Shown here: positions 26,028 through 35,375 of the stretch, one piece after another
Layout of the letters: the number at the start of each line of letters is the position of its first letter
How positions within the stretch are numbered: the first letter of the stretch is position 1
Assembly: GCF_001436305.1 (NCBI RefSeq)
Contig: NZ_AZFO01000012.1
Span: 1 to 53,752 of the forward strand
Direction: 5' to 3'
Length of the DNA stretch: 53,752 nt
From: Lactobacillus ultunensis DSM 16047
Lineage (GTDB): Bacteria > Bacillota > Bacilli > Lactobacillales > Lactobacillaceae
Made by a program: the position numbers and the translations under genes
Notes under the pieces: generated by a model
Databases searched by the model: none
What the model saw: the letters and a program-made list of their open reading frames with translations, nothing else
What the model was told of the DNA's origin: nothing

Positions 26028-26201
26028 AATTGAAATATTGGATTTCCTAGTAAAAAGTCGAGAAAGCTCATAAATAGGTAGGTTAGCAGATCGTTAATGT
26101 AGTATAAGACTTTGCAAAAGCTATGGAAGACTGATGAAAGCGCATACAATAATTGATGAACAGAGAGACATGAGTAATAAACAGAGTATTGGAGGCCAAA
26201 G

Positions 26202-26678
26202 ATGGTAAACGTAATTGACAAGAACTTAGTAGTACTGGACTTAGATGCTAAGAGCAAAGAAGAGGTCTTTAATCGTTTAGCAGATATATTAGATAAGGAT
26301 GGCAGGCTAAACGATAAGGAAGAATATATTGAAAATGTTAAAGCTCGAGAGGCTACAGCTACTACAGGAATTGGCTTTGGAATTGCCATTCCTCATGGCA
26401 AAACTGATGCAGTAAAAGATGTATCAGTAATAATTGGACGTCTTAAGCAGCCTGTAGATTGGAACTCAATGGATGGTAAACCGGTTAAGATGATTTTTCA
26501 AATTGCGGTGCCTGAAAGTAGTAAGGGTGATGATCATTTGAGATTGTTGTCAGAGCTATCGCGTAAATTGATACATGAAGAGTTCAGAGAAGCAATGTTT
26601 CAGGCAAATAGCGTGAATGAGGTTTTGAATTTATTAGGAAATTCTTTAGAGAAAAAAGAAACAGTGGAGGATTTTTAA
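26202..26678 (+). CDS. PTS fructose-family EIIA
   Basis: A 158-residue EIIA of the fructose/mannitol family. The phosphorylated histidine is His65 in IAIPHGKTDA. It passes phosphate from HPr to the EIIB encoded next, one base after its stop. The start follows GGAGGCCAAAG. It is the first gene of an EIIA-EIIB-EIIC operon; separate single-domain subunits in this order resemble the Frw-type systems that accompany PflD in enterobacteria. Confidence 0.92.
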   Translation: MVNVIDKNLVVLDLDAKSKEEVFNRLADILDKDGRLNDKEEYIENVKAREATATTGIGFGIAIPHGKTDAVKDVSVIIGRLKQPVDWNSMDGKPVKMIFQIAVPESSKGDDHLRLLSELSRKLIHEEFREAMFQANSVNEVLNLLGNSLEKKETVEDF

Positions 26679-26679
26679 A

Positions 26680-26994
26680 ATGAAAATTGCAGCAGTTACA
26701 GCATGTCCATCAGGAGTTGCTCATACTTATATGGCAGCGGAAGCACTTCAAGTTGCAGCTAAAGATGCTGGAGATGAGTGTCATGTGGAAACGCAAGGAC
26801 AAATTGGCATTGAACATGAATTGGATCCTGAATACATTCAAGAAGCAGATGTAGTTATTTTAACTACAGATATTGGTATTAAGAATGAAGAAAGATTCAA
26901 AGGGAAGTTAGTTTTAAGAGTAAAAACAGGGATGCTAATTAATCAAAGTCCAGCATTAATTAAAAAATTGGAGGAAAAAGTTGGTACGAATTAG
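26680..26994 (+). CDS. PTS fructose-family EIIB
   Basis: A 104-residue EIIB with the phosphocysteine Cys9 in TACPSGVAHTYMAA, the hallmark of the fructose EIIB family (FrwB/FruA-B'). It is a stand-alone domain of normal size, lying between EIIA and EIIC. The start has a GGAGGATTTTTAAA site. Confidence 0.93.
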   Translation: MKIAAVTACPSGVAHTYMAAEALQVAAKDAGDECHVETQGQIGIEHELDPEYIQEADVVILTTDIGIKNEERFKGKLVLRVKTGMLINQSPALIKKLEEKVGTN

Positions 26995-27018
26995 ACAAGA
27001 TTGTGATGGTGATGAACG

Positions 27019-28125
27019 ATGAATGATTTTAAGCAATTAATTAAAGGCACGAGAACGCATCTAATGACGGGCGTTTCTTACATGATTCCAATTGTTGTTG
27101 CCGGAGGTGTTTTATTAGCCATTAGTGTTTTGCTTTCAGGCAAAGCAGCAGTACCTAAAACAGGAATATGGGCTCCGATAGCCACTATCGGGTCAACTGG
27201 ACTTGGATTAATGGTACCTGTTTTATCGGCTTATATTGCATACTCGATGGCTGATCGTGGTGGTATTGCGCCAGGCTTAATCGGAGGAATGATTTCAGTA
27301 AATATTGGTGCTGGCTTTATTGGAGGATTAATTTCAGGTTGGCTAGCAGGTTTAATCGTATTTTACTTAAAGAAAATTAAAGTGCCCAAGAGTTTAAAGT
27401 CTGTAATGCCAATTATGGTAATCCCTCTTATTAGTACATTAATAGTGGGCTGGATCATGATTGTAATTTTAGGACAACCAATTTCTAGCCTTATGAAATG
27501 GCTGACTAGTTGGTTAAACAGTATGAGTGGTAGCAACATGATTATTCTGGGTTTGATTTTAGGAGCAATGATCGCTTTTGATATGGGTGGTCCATTAAAT
27601 AAAGTGGCCTTTAGTTTTGGTGTTGCTATGGTAGGTACTTTAGGTGCTAATGGTCAACCTTCACAAGCTGCTTTAGCAATGATGGCAGGAATAGGTGTAG
27701 CAATTGGTATTCCACCTATTGCTATGGGAGTAGCTACTCTTATTGCACCTAAGAAATTTGAAAAAGATGAACGAGAAGAAGGTAAAGTTGCGATTATTCT
27801 TGGACTAGTGGGAATTACAGAAGGTGCAATTCCGTTTGCAGCAGATGACCCAGTAAGAGTCATTCCTGCTAACTGTATTGGTTCTGCAATTGGTTCTGCT
27901 ATTGCAATGGGATTAGGTGCGGGAAATCCAGCTCCATGGGGTGGTTGGATCGTAATCTTCACTGCAACTAAGCCATGGGCTTATATTTTGGGGTCCGTAG
28001 TCGGAATTGCAATAACGGCTGTCCTTACTATTTTATTGAAGAAAAATATAAAGGTAGAAGAAAAGAAGCCTAAAGAAGAAGATACTGCAGATTTAGATAA
28101 TCTTAATCTATCTGTTATGAAATAA
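27019..28125 (+). CDS. PTS fructose-family EIIC permease
   Basis: A 368-residue membrane permease of the fructose EIIC family, similar in size to E. coli FrwC (359). Typical segments are GVSYMIPIVVAGGVLLA near the N-terminus, the FDMGGPLNKVAF substrate loop and GITEGAIPFAADDP. A charged tail rich in Lys and Glu ends the protein. In this setting the transported and phosphorylated substrate is likely an anhydrosugar such as 1,5-anhydromannitol or 1,5-anhydroglucitol rather than fructose; this is inference from context. Confidence 0.9.
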   Translation: MNDFKQLIKGTRTHLMTGVSYMIPIVVAGGVLLAISVLLSGKAAVPKTGIWAPIATIGSTGLGLMVPVLSAYIAYSMADRGGIAPGLIGGMISVNIGAGFIGGLISGWLAGLIVFYLKKIKVPKSLKSVMPIMVIPLISTLIVGWIMIVILGQPISSLMKWLTSWLNSMSGSNMIILGLILGAMIAFDMGGPLNKVAFSFGVAMVGTLGANGQPSQAALAMMAGIGVAIGIPPIAMGVATLIAPKKFEKDEREEGKVAIILGLVGITEGAIPFAADDPVRVIPANCIGSAIGSAIAMGLGAGNPAPWGGWIVIFTATKPWAYILGSVVGIAITAVLTILLKKNIKVEEKKPKEEDTADLDNLNLSVMK

Positions 28126-28132
28126 TAAATGA

Positions 28133-28167
28133 AGAGGAGAAGTAATAAATCCACTACTTCTTCTTTT
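28133..28167 (+). terminator. Terminator of the PTS operon
   Basis: An imperfect hairpin of GAGGAGAAGTA against TACTTCTTCTT is followed by T residues. It marks the end of the glycyl-radical sugar island. Confidence 0.65.
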
Positions 28168-28278
28168 TGTATTTGGTAATTAAATGAATAAAATTACGAA
28201 TTCCCTTTATAAAATTGCTAACGTAAGCTATAATAGTTTCAAAAGAAAGAATGTTTAAAGCCGAAAGGAAGCATAATT

Positions 28279-29073
28279 ATGTCAGTTCTGGAGATTAAGG
28301 ACTTACACGTTGAAGTCAAAGATGAAGAAAAGAAAAAGATGAAGGAAATTTTGAAAGGCGTAAATATGACCCTTAAAACTGGCGAGATTCACGCCATCAT
28401 GGGTCCAAACGGTACAGGAAAATCAACTTTATCTGAAACTATTATGGGCAATCCGCATTATCATGTGATCCAAGGCGATATTTTGTTAAACGGTGAAAGT
28501 ATCTTAAGTATGCCAGTAGATGAACGTGCTCGTAAAGGATTATTTTTAGCAATGCAGTATCCTGCTGAAGTTCCTGGTGTGACGAATGCGGAATTCTTGA
28601 GAACAGCCATTAACGTTCGTCGTCCAAAAGACAATCCAATGCCAGTTACTGAATTCTTAAAAGAATTGGACAAGAATCTTAATCTGCTTGATATGAATGA
28701 AGCAATGACTGAGCGCTACTTGAACGAAGGCTTTTCAGGTGGTGAAAAGAAGAGAAATGAAATCTTGCAGCTGCTCATGATCAAACCTCAATTTGCGATC
28801 TTAGATGAAATTGATTCTGGACTTGATATCGATGCTTTGAAAGTCGTATCACGTGGAGTTAATGCGATGCGTGGTGACAACTTTGGTTCATTAATTATTA
28901 CGCATTATCAAAGATTGCTAAACTACATTGTTCCTGATGTAGTCCACGTTATGATGGGTGGTCGTGTTGTCAAAGATGGTGGCCCTGAACTGGCTAAACG
29001 TCTTGAAAATGAAGGCTATGCTGGCCTGCGCGACGAATTAGGTTTTCATATCAAATTAGTTGATGAAGATTAG
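28279..29073 (+). CDS. sufC: SUF Fe-S assembly ATPase SufC
   Basis: A 264-residue ABC-type ATPase of the SufBCD scaffold complex that assembles Fe-S clusters. It has Walker A GPNGTGKST, the signature FSGGEKKRNE and Walker B FAILDEIDSGLD, with the SufC-specific LAMQYPAEVPGV region. It is the first gene of the sufCDSUB operon, with an AAAGGAAG site. It lies directly after the glycyl-radical island, whose activases need Fe-S clusters. Confidence 0.95.
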   Translation: MSVLEIKDLHVEVKDEEKKKMKEILKGVNMTLKTGEIHAIMGPNGTGKSTLSETIMGNPHYHVIQGDILLNGESILSMPVDERARKGLFLAMQYPAEVPGVTNAEFLRTAINVRRPKDNPMPVTEFLKELDKNLNLLDMNEAMTERYLNEGFSGGEKKRNEILQLLMIKPQFAILDEIDSGLDIDALKVVSRGVNAMRGDNFGSLIITHYQRLLNYIVPDVVHVMMGGRVVKDGGPELAKRLENEGYAGLRDELGFHIKLVDED

Positions 29074-29084
29074 GAGGCTATCTC

Positions 29085-30362
29085 ATGGATGAGAAGGCGC
29101 AATTAATTAAATTAAGTGAGGAAAATCATGAACCTTCCTGGCTTACTAAAAGAAGAGAAAAGGCTCAAGAACAAATTTCTCAATTAGCTATGCCTAAGAT
29201 GGAACACTTTCATCCTGGTGATGTAGATTTTGCAAACAAACCAAAAACTATATGCGCTAATGATACAAGTAGTGAAAATGTTACAGAAGATTTTGAAACT
29301 AATCTGATTCAGTTTGGGACAGATACTATTCAAACTAACTTATCACCAGAGATGGCTAATAAAGGCGTAGTATTAGTTGATCTATTTGATGCGTTTCGTG
29401 ATTTGCCTGATTTTATGCGTAAATATTTCATGACCGAAGTAATTAAAGGTGATGAAAATAAATTAAACGCGGAGCATTTGGCTTATTTAAACAGCGGAAT
29501 TTTGCTTTACATTCCTAAAAATGTCGTTTTAGATGATCCGATTGAGGTCAAGCTAATTCAAGACAGTACTAAAAAATTGAATTGGTACCAACATTTGCTG
29601 ATCGTGGCAGATAGTAATAGCAGTTGTCGTTTTTTGCAACACTTAACTACAGTTGGCGAAGAAAGCAATATTGCGAATATGATGGTAGAAATTATTGCTA
29701 AGCCAGGCAGTCATGTTGAATTTTCATCAGTAGAAGAATTAAGCAAGAAGACTACCTTTTACTTTGATCGTCATGCCAAGATTGAAAAAGATGCGCATGT
29801 TGAATGGGCTATTGGATTGATGAACTCTTGTGATACCTTAGGCGAAATTGATTCAGAGCTAGTTGGCGAAGGTAGCTATGCTAACTCACAATTGGTTTCA
29901 GTTACTAGTGGTAAGCAAAAGTCCTTTATCAATAATCGCGTTACGAATCGTGGCCCTCATTCAACGGGTTTAATTAATCAGCGTGGGGTTCTGTTAGATC
30001 AATCCAAGCTGATCTTTAACGGGATTGGTCAAATTGTTCATGGAGCTCATGGCTCTAAAGCTGATCAACAGAATAGAGTATTGATGATGTCACCAGATGC
30101 TCGTGGGGATGCAAACCCATTACTGTTAATTGATGAAAACGATGTTATTGCTGCTCACGCTGCAAGTGTGGGACCAGTTGATCCTGTTCAAATGAATTAT
30201 TTGATGAGTCGTGGTATTCCTTATGATCAAGCACAGAGATTAGTTATTAGAGGCTTTTTGGGTGCAGTGCTGGATGCAGTTCCAGATAAAGATGTCCGGC
30301 AAAAGATGATTGATATTCTAGAAAGAAAATTGATTAATGGACAAAAATATCAAGCAAATTAG
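29085..30362 (+). CDS. sufD: SUF Fe-S assembly scaffold protein SufD
   Basis: A 425-residue beta-helix scaffold subunit, partner of SufB and SufC. The SUF-FeS core shows HGAHGSKADQQNRVLMMSP and a C-terminal ESRGIP-like LMSRGIPYDQAQRLVIRGF. It lies 11 bases after sufC, and its 3' end overlaps sufS by 26 bases, so translation is coupled. Confidence 0.93.
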   Translation: MDEKAQLIKLSEENHEPSWLTKRREKAQEQISQLAMPKMEHFHPGDVDFANKPKTICANDTSSENVTEDFETNLIQFGTDTIQTNLSPEMANKGVVLVDLFDAFRDLPDFMRKYFMTEVIKGDENKLNAEHLAYLNSGILLYIPKNVVLDDPIEVKLIQDSTKKLNWYQHLLIVADSNSSCRFLQHLTTVGEESNIANMMVEIIAKPGSHVEFSSVEELSKKTTFYFDRHAKIEKDAHVEWAIGLMNSCDTLGEIDSELVGEGSYANSQLVSVTSGKQKSFINNRVTNRGPHSTGLINQRGVLLDQSKLIFNGIGQIVHGAHGSKADQQNRVLMMSPDARGDANPLLLIDENDVIAAHAASVGPVDPVQMNYLMSRGIPYDQAQRLVIRGFLGAVLDAVPDKDVRQKMIDILERKLINGQKYQAN

Positions 30363-31575
30363 GGATAGTTTTCCTATATTAAAACGCAAAATCAATGATA
30401 GTCCCTTAATTTATTTAGATAATGCTGCTACAGCGCAGATACCTGTGTCAGTTAGTAAAAAAATGATGGATTTTGACGAAACTTATCGGGCTAATGTCCA
30501 TCGTGGTGTTCATACTTTAGGAATGTGGGCTACTAAGTATTACGAAAGCGTGCGCAAGAAAGTTAAAGATTTCATTCATGCCAAAAGTGAACGTGAAATA
30601 GTATTTACTAGTGGTTGCACTGATAGCTTGAATTTAGTAGCTAATACCTATGGTGAGCAGAATATTCAGGCTGGGGATGAAATCGTAGTTTCCATCATGG
30701 AACATCATAGTAATTTACTTCCTTGGCAACAGTTAGCGATGCGCAAACATGTTAAGCTTAAGTTCATTGAATTAGATCAGGAACAAAAGCTTGATTTAGC
30801 AGATGCTAAGAAGAAGATCACGCCTAAAACAAAAATTGTAGCAGTTGCCCAAGTTAGCAACGTATTAGGATGCATTAATCCAATTAAAGAATTGGCTCAG
30901 TTAGCTCATCAAAATAATGCAGTTATTGTCGTGGATGGCGCGCAGGCGGTCGGTCATTTTGATGTTAATGTGCAAGAACTAGAAGCTGATTTTTATGCTT
31001 TTTCTGGACATAAAATGTTTGGCCCTGATGGCATCGGTGTTTTATATGGGAGAAAAAAGTTATTAGAGAAGATGCCACCATATCGTTTAGGCGGTGAAAT
31101 GATTGCTAATGTAACACGTGAGGGTGCTACGTGGGCTCCTGTTCCTCAAAAATTTGAAGCTGGCACGCCAAACATTGAAGGGGTAATTGGCCTAGAAGGC
31201 GCAATTGATTTTATTGAACATGTTGGTTTAGATAAGATTCGGCAACATGAACAAGATTTAATTGATTATGTATTTCCAAAAATACAAAAAATAGCAGGAT
31301 TGACGTTTTATGGCCCTCAAAATATCAGTGAACGCAGCAGCGTAATTTCTTTTAATATGCAAGGTATTCATCCTCATGATTTGGCTACAGCACTAGATCT
31401 AGAAGGAATTGAAGTGCGAGCTGGTCATCATTGCGCACAGCCTCTAATGGAAACTCTAGGAGTTGAAAGTACTGTGAGAGCTAGTTTTGCGATTTACAAT
31501 ACGCAAGAAGAAGCGGATAAGTTGTTGAGCGCATTAGTAGAAATAAAGGAGTTCTTCCAAAATGAGCTTAGATAG
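30337..31575 (+). CDS. sufS: Cysteine desulfurase SufS
   Basis: A 412-residue PLP-dependent group II cysteine desulfurase that takes sulfur from cysteine for cluster assembly. The PLP lysine lies in FSGHKMFGPDG and the catalytic Cys in RAGHHCAQP. It overlaps sufD by 26 bases and sufU by 14 bases. Confidence 0.95.
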   Translation: MDKNIKQIRDSFPILKRKINDSPLIYLDNAATAQIPVSVSKKMMDFDETYRANVHRGVHTLGMWATKYYESVRKKVKDFIHAKSEREIVFTSGCTDSLNLVANTYGEQNIQAGDEIVVSIMEHHSNLLPWQQLAMRKHVKLKFIELDQEQKLDLADAKKKITPKTKIVAVAQVSNVLGCINPIKELAQLAHQNNAVIVVDGAQAVGHFDVNVQELEADFYAFSGHKMFGPDGIGVLYGRKKLLEKMPPYRLGGEMIANVTREGATWAPVPQKFEAGTPNIEGVIGLEGAIDFIEHVGLDKIRQHEQDLIDYVFPKIQKIAGLTFYGPQNISERSSVISFNMQGIHPHDLATALDLEGIEVRAGHHCAQPLMETLGVESTVRASFAIYNTQEEADKLLSALVEIKEFFQNELR

Positions 31576-32023
31576 GCTTAAATCTTTATACCGTGAAGTA
31601 ATTTTAGAAAATGCAAACAATCCACAGAATCATGGCAGTCTTGCTGATGCTGATTATCAAACAACAGTGTATAACCCTAGCTGTGGAGATAAATTGAATT
31701 TATTTCTCAACTTGAATGATCAAAATGAGATTTCCGCAATCAAATTTAATGGAGAAGGCTGTACGATTAGTCAAGCTTCTGCGAGTTTAATGACTCAGGT
31801 TGTTAAGGGAAAGAATAAAGATGAAGCAATAGAAATCGCTAAGATTTTTTCCAAGATGGCAATGGGCGAAGATTGTAGCAAGGATGAGATTGCCAAGCTG
31901 GGGGATGCACAAATAATGACTAATATTATGATGTTCCCAGCTAGAATCAAGTGTGCGACTTTAGCCTGGTGGGCACTTGAGCGGATTTTGTTAGGCAAAG
32001 ACGAGGACGAAGAAAATGACTAA
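31562..32023 (+). CDS. sufU: SufU sulfur-transfer protein
   Basis: A 153-residue Zn-dependent sulfurtransferase that accepts persulfide sulfur from SufS in Gram-positive bacteria. The three conserved cysteines lie in NPSCGD, GEGCTIS and RIKCATLAW. It overlaps both neighbours in the operon. Confidence 0.94.
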   Translation: MSLDRLKSLYREVILENANNPQNHGSLADADYQTTVYNPSCGDKLNLFLNLNDQNEISAIKFNGEGCTISQASASLMTQVVKGKNKDEAIEIAKIFSKMAMGEDCSKDEIAKLGDAQIMTNIMMFPARIKCATLAWWALERILLGKDEDEEND

Positions 32024-33419
32024 GGTAGAAGACATTGTAAAAGATGAAGATTATCAATATGGATTTCACGATAATGTGAAACCGAAGTTCTCAACTGGAC
32101 GTGGTTTAAATGAAGAGGTTGTTAGGAAAATATCTGCAGAAAAACATGAGCCACAATGGATGTTGGATTATCGTTTAAAGTCATTCAAGATCTACCAAAA
32201 AATGGCAATGCCTAATTTTGGACCAGATTTATCAGGTCTTGATCTGAAGGATATGCTTTACTATCAAAAAATGACGGATAAAAAATACCGTGATTGGAAA
32301 GACGTACCTGAAGATATCAAAGAAACTTTTGAGCGTTTAGGTGTACCGCAAGCTGAAAGAAAGTACTTGGCTGGTTCAGCTGCTCAGTATGAATCAGAAA
32401 TGGTTTATCACAACATGAAAAAACAATTCGATAAGCTAGGCATTGTCTTTATGGATACTGATAGCGCCTTGCAACAATATCCAGAATTGTTTAAAAAGTA
32501 TTTTGGTAAATTAGTAAAACCAACTTCTAACAAGTTTGCCGCCTTAAATGGCGCTGTATGGTCTGGTGGTACCTTTATTTACGTACCTAAAGGCGTTAAG
32601 GTGCCAACTCCTGTTCAAGCTTACTTTAGACTGAATGCTGAAAATTCTGGTCAGTTTGAAAGAACTTTAATCATCGTGGATAAGGGCGCACATCTTGATT
32701 ATGTTGAAGGATGTACTGCTCCACAGTATTCATCTGATTCATTGCATGCTGCGGTAGTTGAAGTCAATGTGTTGGATGATGCATATTGTCGTTACACTAC
32801 TATTCAAAACTGGTCAGATAATGTTTATAGTTTGGAAACCAAGCGAGCTGTAGCTGGTGCGCATGCCACGATGGAATGGGTTGACGGCAATTTAGGTGCG
32901 AAAGTTACTATGAAGTATCCTAGTGTTTATTTGAATGGTGAGGGTGCACGCGGAACGATGCTTTCAATTGCGGTTGCACATCACGGCATTCATCAAGATT
33001 CTGGGGCAGGGATGTTTCATAATGCACCTAATACCTCTAGTTCAATTGTTTCCAAGTCAATTGCCAAAGGTGGAGGTTCAACCGATTACCGTGGTAGCGT
33101 CAAGTTTGCTAAAAATTCAGACGGTTCTAAAGCTCACGTTGAATGCGACACGATTATTATGGATGATCAATCATCTTCAGATACAATTCCAACTAATGAA
33201 ATTAATAACGCTCATGTAGCGATGGAACATGAAGCTACGGTATCCAAGGTTTCTGATGAGGAACTATATTATCTTGAAAGCCGTGGTATTCCTGAAAGGA
33301 AAGCTACCGAAATGATCATTATGGGATTCGTAGAACCATTCACTAAACAATTGCCAATGGAATATGCAGTGGAGCTTAACCGATTGATTAGTTTCCAAAT
33401 GGAAGGAGCCATTGGCTAA
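32016..33419 (+). CDS. sufB: SUF Fe-S assembly scaffold protein SufB
   Basis: A 467-residue core scaffold on which clusters form with SufC and SufD. It shows the SufB signatures [19 protein letters not shown] and the C-terminal [19 protein letters not shown]. It overlaps sufU by 8 bases, and its stop overlaps the next gene by one base (TAATG). Confidence 0.95.
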   Translation: MTKVEDIVKDEDYQYGFHDNVKPKFSTGRGLNEEVVRKISAEKHEPQWMLDYRLKSFKIYQKMAMPNFGPDLSGLDLKDMLYYQKMTDKKYRDWKDVPEDIKETFERLGVPQAERKYLAGSAAQYESEMVYHNMKKQFDKLGIVFMDTDSALQQYPELFKKYFGKLVKPTSNKFAALNGAVWSGGTFIYVPKGVKVPTPVQAYFRLNAENSGQFERTLIIVDKGAHLDYVEGCTAPQYSSDSLHAAVVEVNVLDDAYCRYTTIQNWSDNVYSLETKRAVAGAHATMEWVDGNLGAKVTMKYPSVYLNGEGARGTMLSIAVAHHGIHQDSGAGMFHNAPNTSSSIVSKSIAKGGGSTDYRGSVKFAKNSDGSKAHVECDTIIMDDQSSSDTIPTNEINNAHVAMEHEATVSKVSDEELYYLESRGIPERKATEMIIMGFVEPFTKQLPMEYAVELNRLISFQMEGAIG

Positions 33420-33742
33420 TGGATGTTAGCAAACTAAACGAAAAAGAAAAAGCTGTTTATGATGCTTTGGCGAAAGTAATTGATCCAGAATTAGGCGTAT
33501 CACTTGTTGACTTAGGTTTGATCTATGAAATTGATGTAGATGATCAAGGAGTCTGCAAGATTAATTGGACTTTAACTACTATGGGGTGTCCAATTATCGA
33601 TGTTTTGACTGGATCAATTTATGAAGCAGCGATGTCGATTGATGGAATAAAGAAGTGTGAAACAAAATTGGTCTATTATCCACAATGGACACCAGATAAG
33701 ATGAGTAGAGAAGCACGAATGCTTCTTGGAATCCATCTTTAG
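33419..33742 (+). CDS. DUF59 / MIP18-family Fe-S maturation protein (SufT-like)
   Basis: A 107-residue protein of the MIP18/DUF59 family, linked to Fe-S cluster delivery or assembly. It has the family motifs VIDPELGVSLVDLGLIY and TTMGCP with its conserved Cys. It is co-translated with sufB and lies directly before mntH. It is the last member of the SUF set proper. Confidence 0.9.
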   Translation: MDVSKLNEKEKAVYDALAKVIDPELGVSLVDLGLIYEIDVDDQGVCKINWTLTTMGCPIIDVLTGSIYEAAMSIDGIKKCETKLVYYPQWTPDKMSREARMLLGIHL

Positions 33743-33753
33743 GATAAAGAAAA

Positions 33754-35283
33754 ATGAAACAATATCATCTCTTCAAATATGCAAATGATAAGTCATTAGC
33801 AGAAATCAATGGCACTGTGAATGTTCCAAAAAATAAGGGCTTTTTTCGAACCCTTTTAGCTTATACCGGACCAGGTGCTCTTGTTGCTGTAGGCTACATG
33901 GATCCAGGTAATTGGGCTACATCGATCAATGGTGGTCAAAGTTTTCAATTTACTTTGATTTCTACCATCTTAATCTCTAGTTTGATGGCTATGCTTTTAC
34001 AAAATATGTCCGCCAAATTAGGAATCGTGACAGAACTTGATTTAGCCCAGGCAATTCGGTTGCATACGGATAAAGTGTTAAGCATTATCTTGTGGATAAT
34101 TGCGGAATTAGCAATTATGGCCACTGATATTGCGGAGGTAATTGGAGCAGCAATTGCTTTGAATTTACTTTTCCACATACCGTTAATTTTAGCGACTTTT
34201 ATCACGGTACTAGATGTATTAATGTTGCTGTTTTTGAGCAAAATCGGTTTTAGAAAAATTGAAATCTTAGTTTCTTGTTTGATTTTGGTCATTCTCTTAG
34301 TGTTTGCTTATGAAGTTATCTTAGCTCATCCTGATTGGACTAGTATTGGATTAGGCTTTTTACCTACTTCAAAAATGCTGGCTAAAACACCCGTAGTAGG
34401 CGGAATTTCACCATTGAGTGGCAGCTTGGGAATTATTGGTGCTACTGTGATGCCGCATAATTTTTATTTACATTCTGGCATTAGTCAAATTAGAAAAGTG
34501 GATCACAACGATCCCAAGAGTGTTCGCCAAGCAGTCCGTTTTACTGAATGGGATTCCAATATCCAATTAACAATTGCTTTTATTATTAATTCATTGTTAC
34601 TAGTAATGGGGGCCGCCGTTTTCAAGAGTGGTGCAGTTCATGACAGTTCCTTCTTTGGTTTATACGCAGCTTTAAATAATACAAGGATGTTAAGCAATCC
34701 TTTGTTAATTAGCGTAGCTAAGACGGGGATACTTTCTACCTTGTTTGCAGTTGCTTTACTTGCTTCAGGGCAAAACTCTACGATTACTGGTACATTAACC
34801 GGCCAAATTGTAATGGAAGGTTTTATTCATTTGCATATGCCGCTTTGGGCTAGAAGATTAATGACTAGATTAGTTTCAGTGATTCCTGTACTAATTTGTG
34901 TCAGTTTAACAGCTAATTCTAGCGTAGCTAAACAACATTTTGCTTTGAACATGTTAATGGAAAATTCACAAGTCTTTCTAGCATTTGCAGTACCATTTAC
35001 GGTTATTCCATTATTAATTTTGACTGATAGTAGAAAGTTAATGGGCGAATTTGCTAATAGCAGAATCTTTTCAGTATTAGGCTGGAGTAGCTCACTTATT
35101 CTAGTATTTTTGAACTTATATAATTTGCCAGAGACGTTTGTTTCATTTGATATTGTCGATCCTATAGTGGCCACGAATATTGCATATGCAGTTATTGCAC
35201 TTATTTTGGTCTTGCTGGGTTGGACATGTGCTGAAATGCTTGATCTTGATTTTAGACGTTTAAGATTTGCATTAGATTATTGA
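33754..35283 (+). CDS. mntH: Nramp-family Mn2+/Fe2+ transporter
   Basis: A 509-residue proton-coupled divalent metal importer. Metal-binding motifs are DPGNW (Asp50, Asn53 in helix 1) and MPHNFYLHS (helix 6), and about 11 membrane helices can be seen. It lies 11 bases after the DUF59 gene with an AGGATAAAG site, so it appears to be the last cistron of the SUF operon. Supplying metal with Fe-S assembly is a plausible reason; Mn2+ uptake, important in lactobacilli, is also possible. Confidence 0.92.
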   Translation: MKQYHLFKYANDKSLAEINGTVNVPKNKGFFRTLLAYTGPGALVAVGYMDPGNWATSINGGQSFQFTLISTILISSLMAMLLQNMSAKLGIVTELDLAQAIRLHTDKVLSIILWIIAELAIMATDIAEVIGAAIALNLLFHIPLILATFITVLDVLMLLFLSKIGFRKIEILVSCLILVILLVFAYEVILAHPDWTSIGLGFLPTSKMLAKTPVVGGISPLSGSLGIIGATVMPHNFYLHSGISQIRKVDHNDPKSVRQAVRFTEWDSNIQLTIAFIINSLLLVMGAAVFKSGAVHDSSFFGLYAALNNTRMLSNPLLISVAKTGILSTLFAVALLASGQNSTITGTLTGQIVMEGFIHLHMPLWARRLMTRLVSVIPVLICVSLTANSSVAKQHFALNMLMENSQVFLAFAVPFTVIPLLILTDSRKLMGEFANSRIFSVLGWSSSLILVFLNLYNLPETFVSFDIVDPIVATNIAYAVIALILVLLGWTCAEMLDLDFRRLRFALDY

Positions 35284-35297
35284 ATTTGATGAAAATG

Positions 35298-35336
35298 AAA
35301 GGCATTACTCTATTAAAATTTGAGTAATGCCTTTTT
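35298..35336. terminator. Bidirectional terminator after mntH
   Basis: AAAGGCATTACTC/GAGTAATGCCTTT arms with a T-run end the suf-mntH operon and can also serve the opposing small gene. Confidence 0.85.
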
Positions 35337-35375
35337 TGGATTCATTTTTTGATCTAGAGCAGTTCTAGATTTTAT

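Noticed and set aside
25991-26389. Antisense open frame over the PTS leader and EIIA start
   Set aside because: It lies partly opposite EIIA and partly in the regulatory region, has a Ser/Leu-rich translation and no ribosome site. It would also cross a SorC-type operator.
13356-28125. Bacterial microcompartment-associated GRE locus
   Set aside because: No shell protein, aldehyde dehydrogenase or other microcompartment genes are found around the glycyl radical enzymes.
33945-35174. Two antisense open frames opposite mntH
   Set aside because: Hydrophobic shadow translations of a membrane protein gene, with no start signals.
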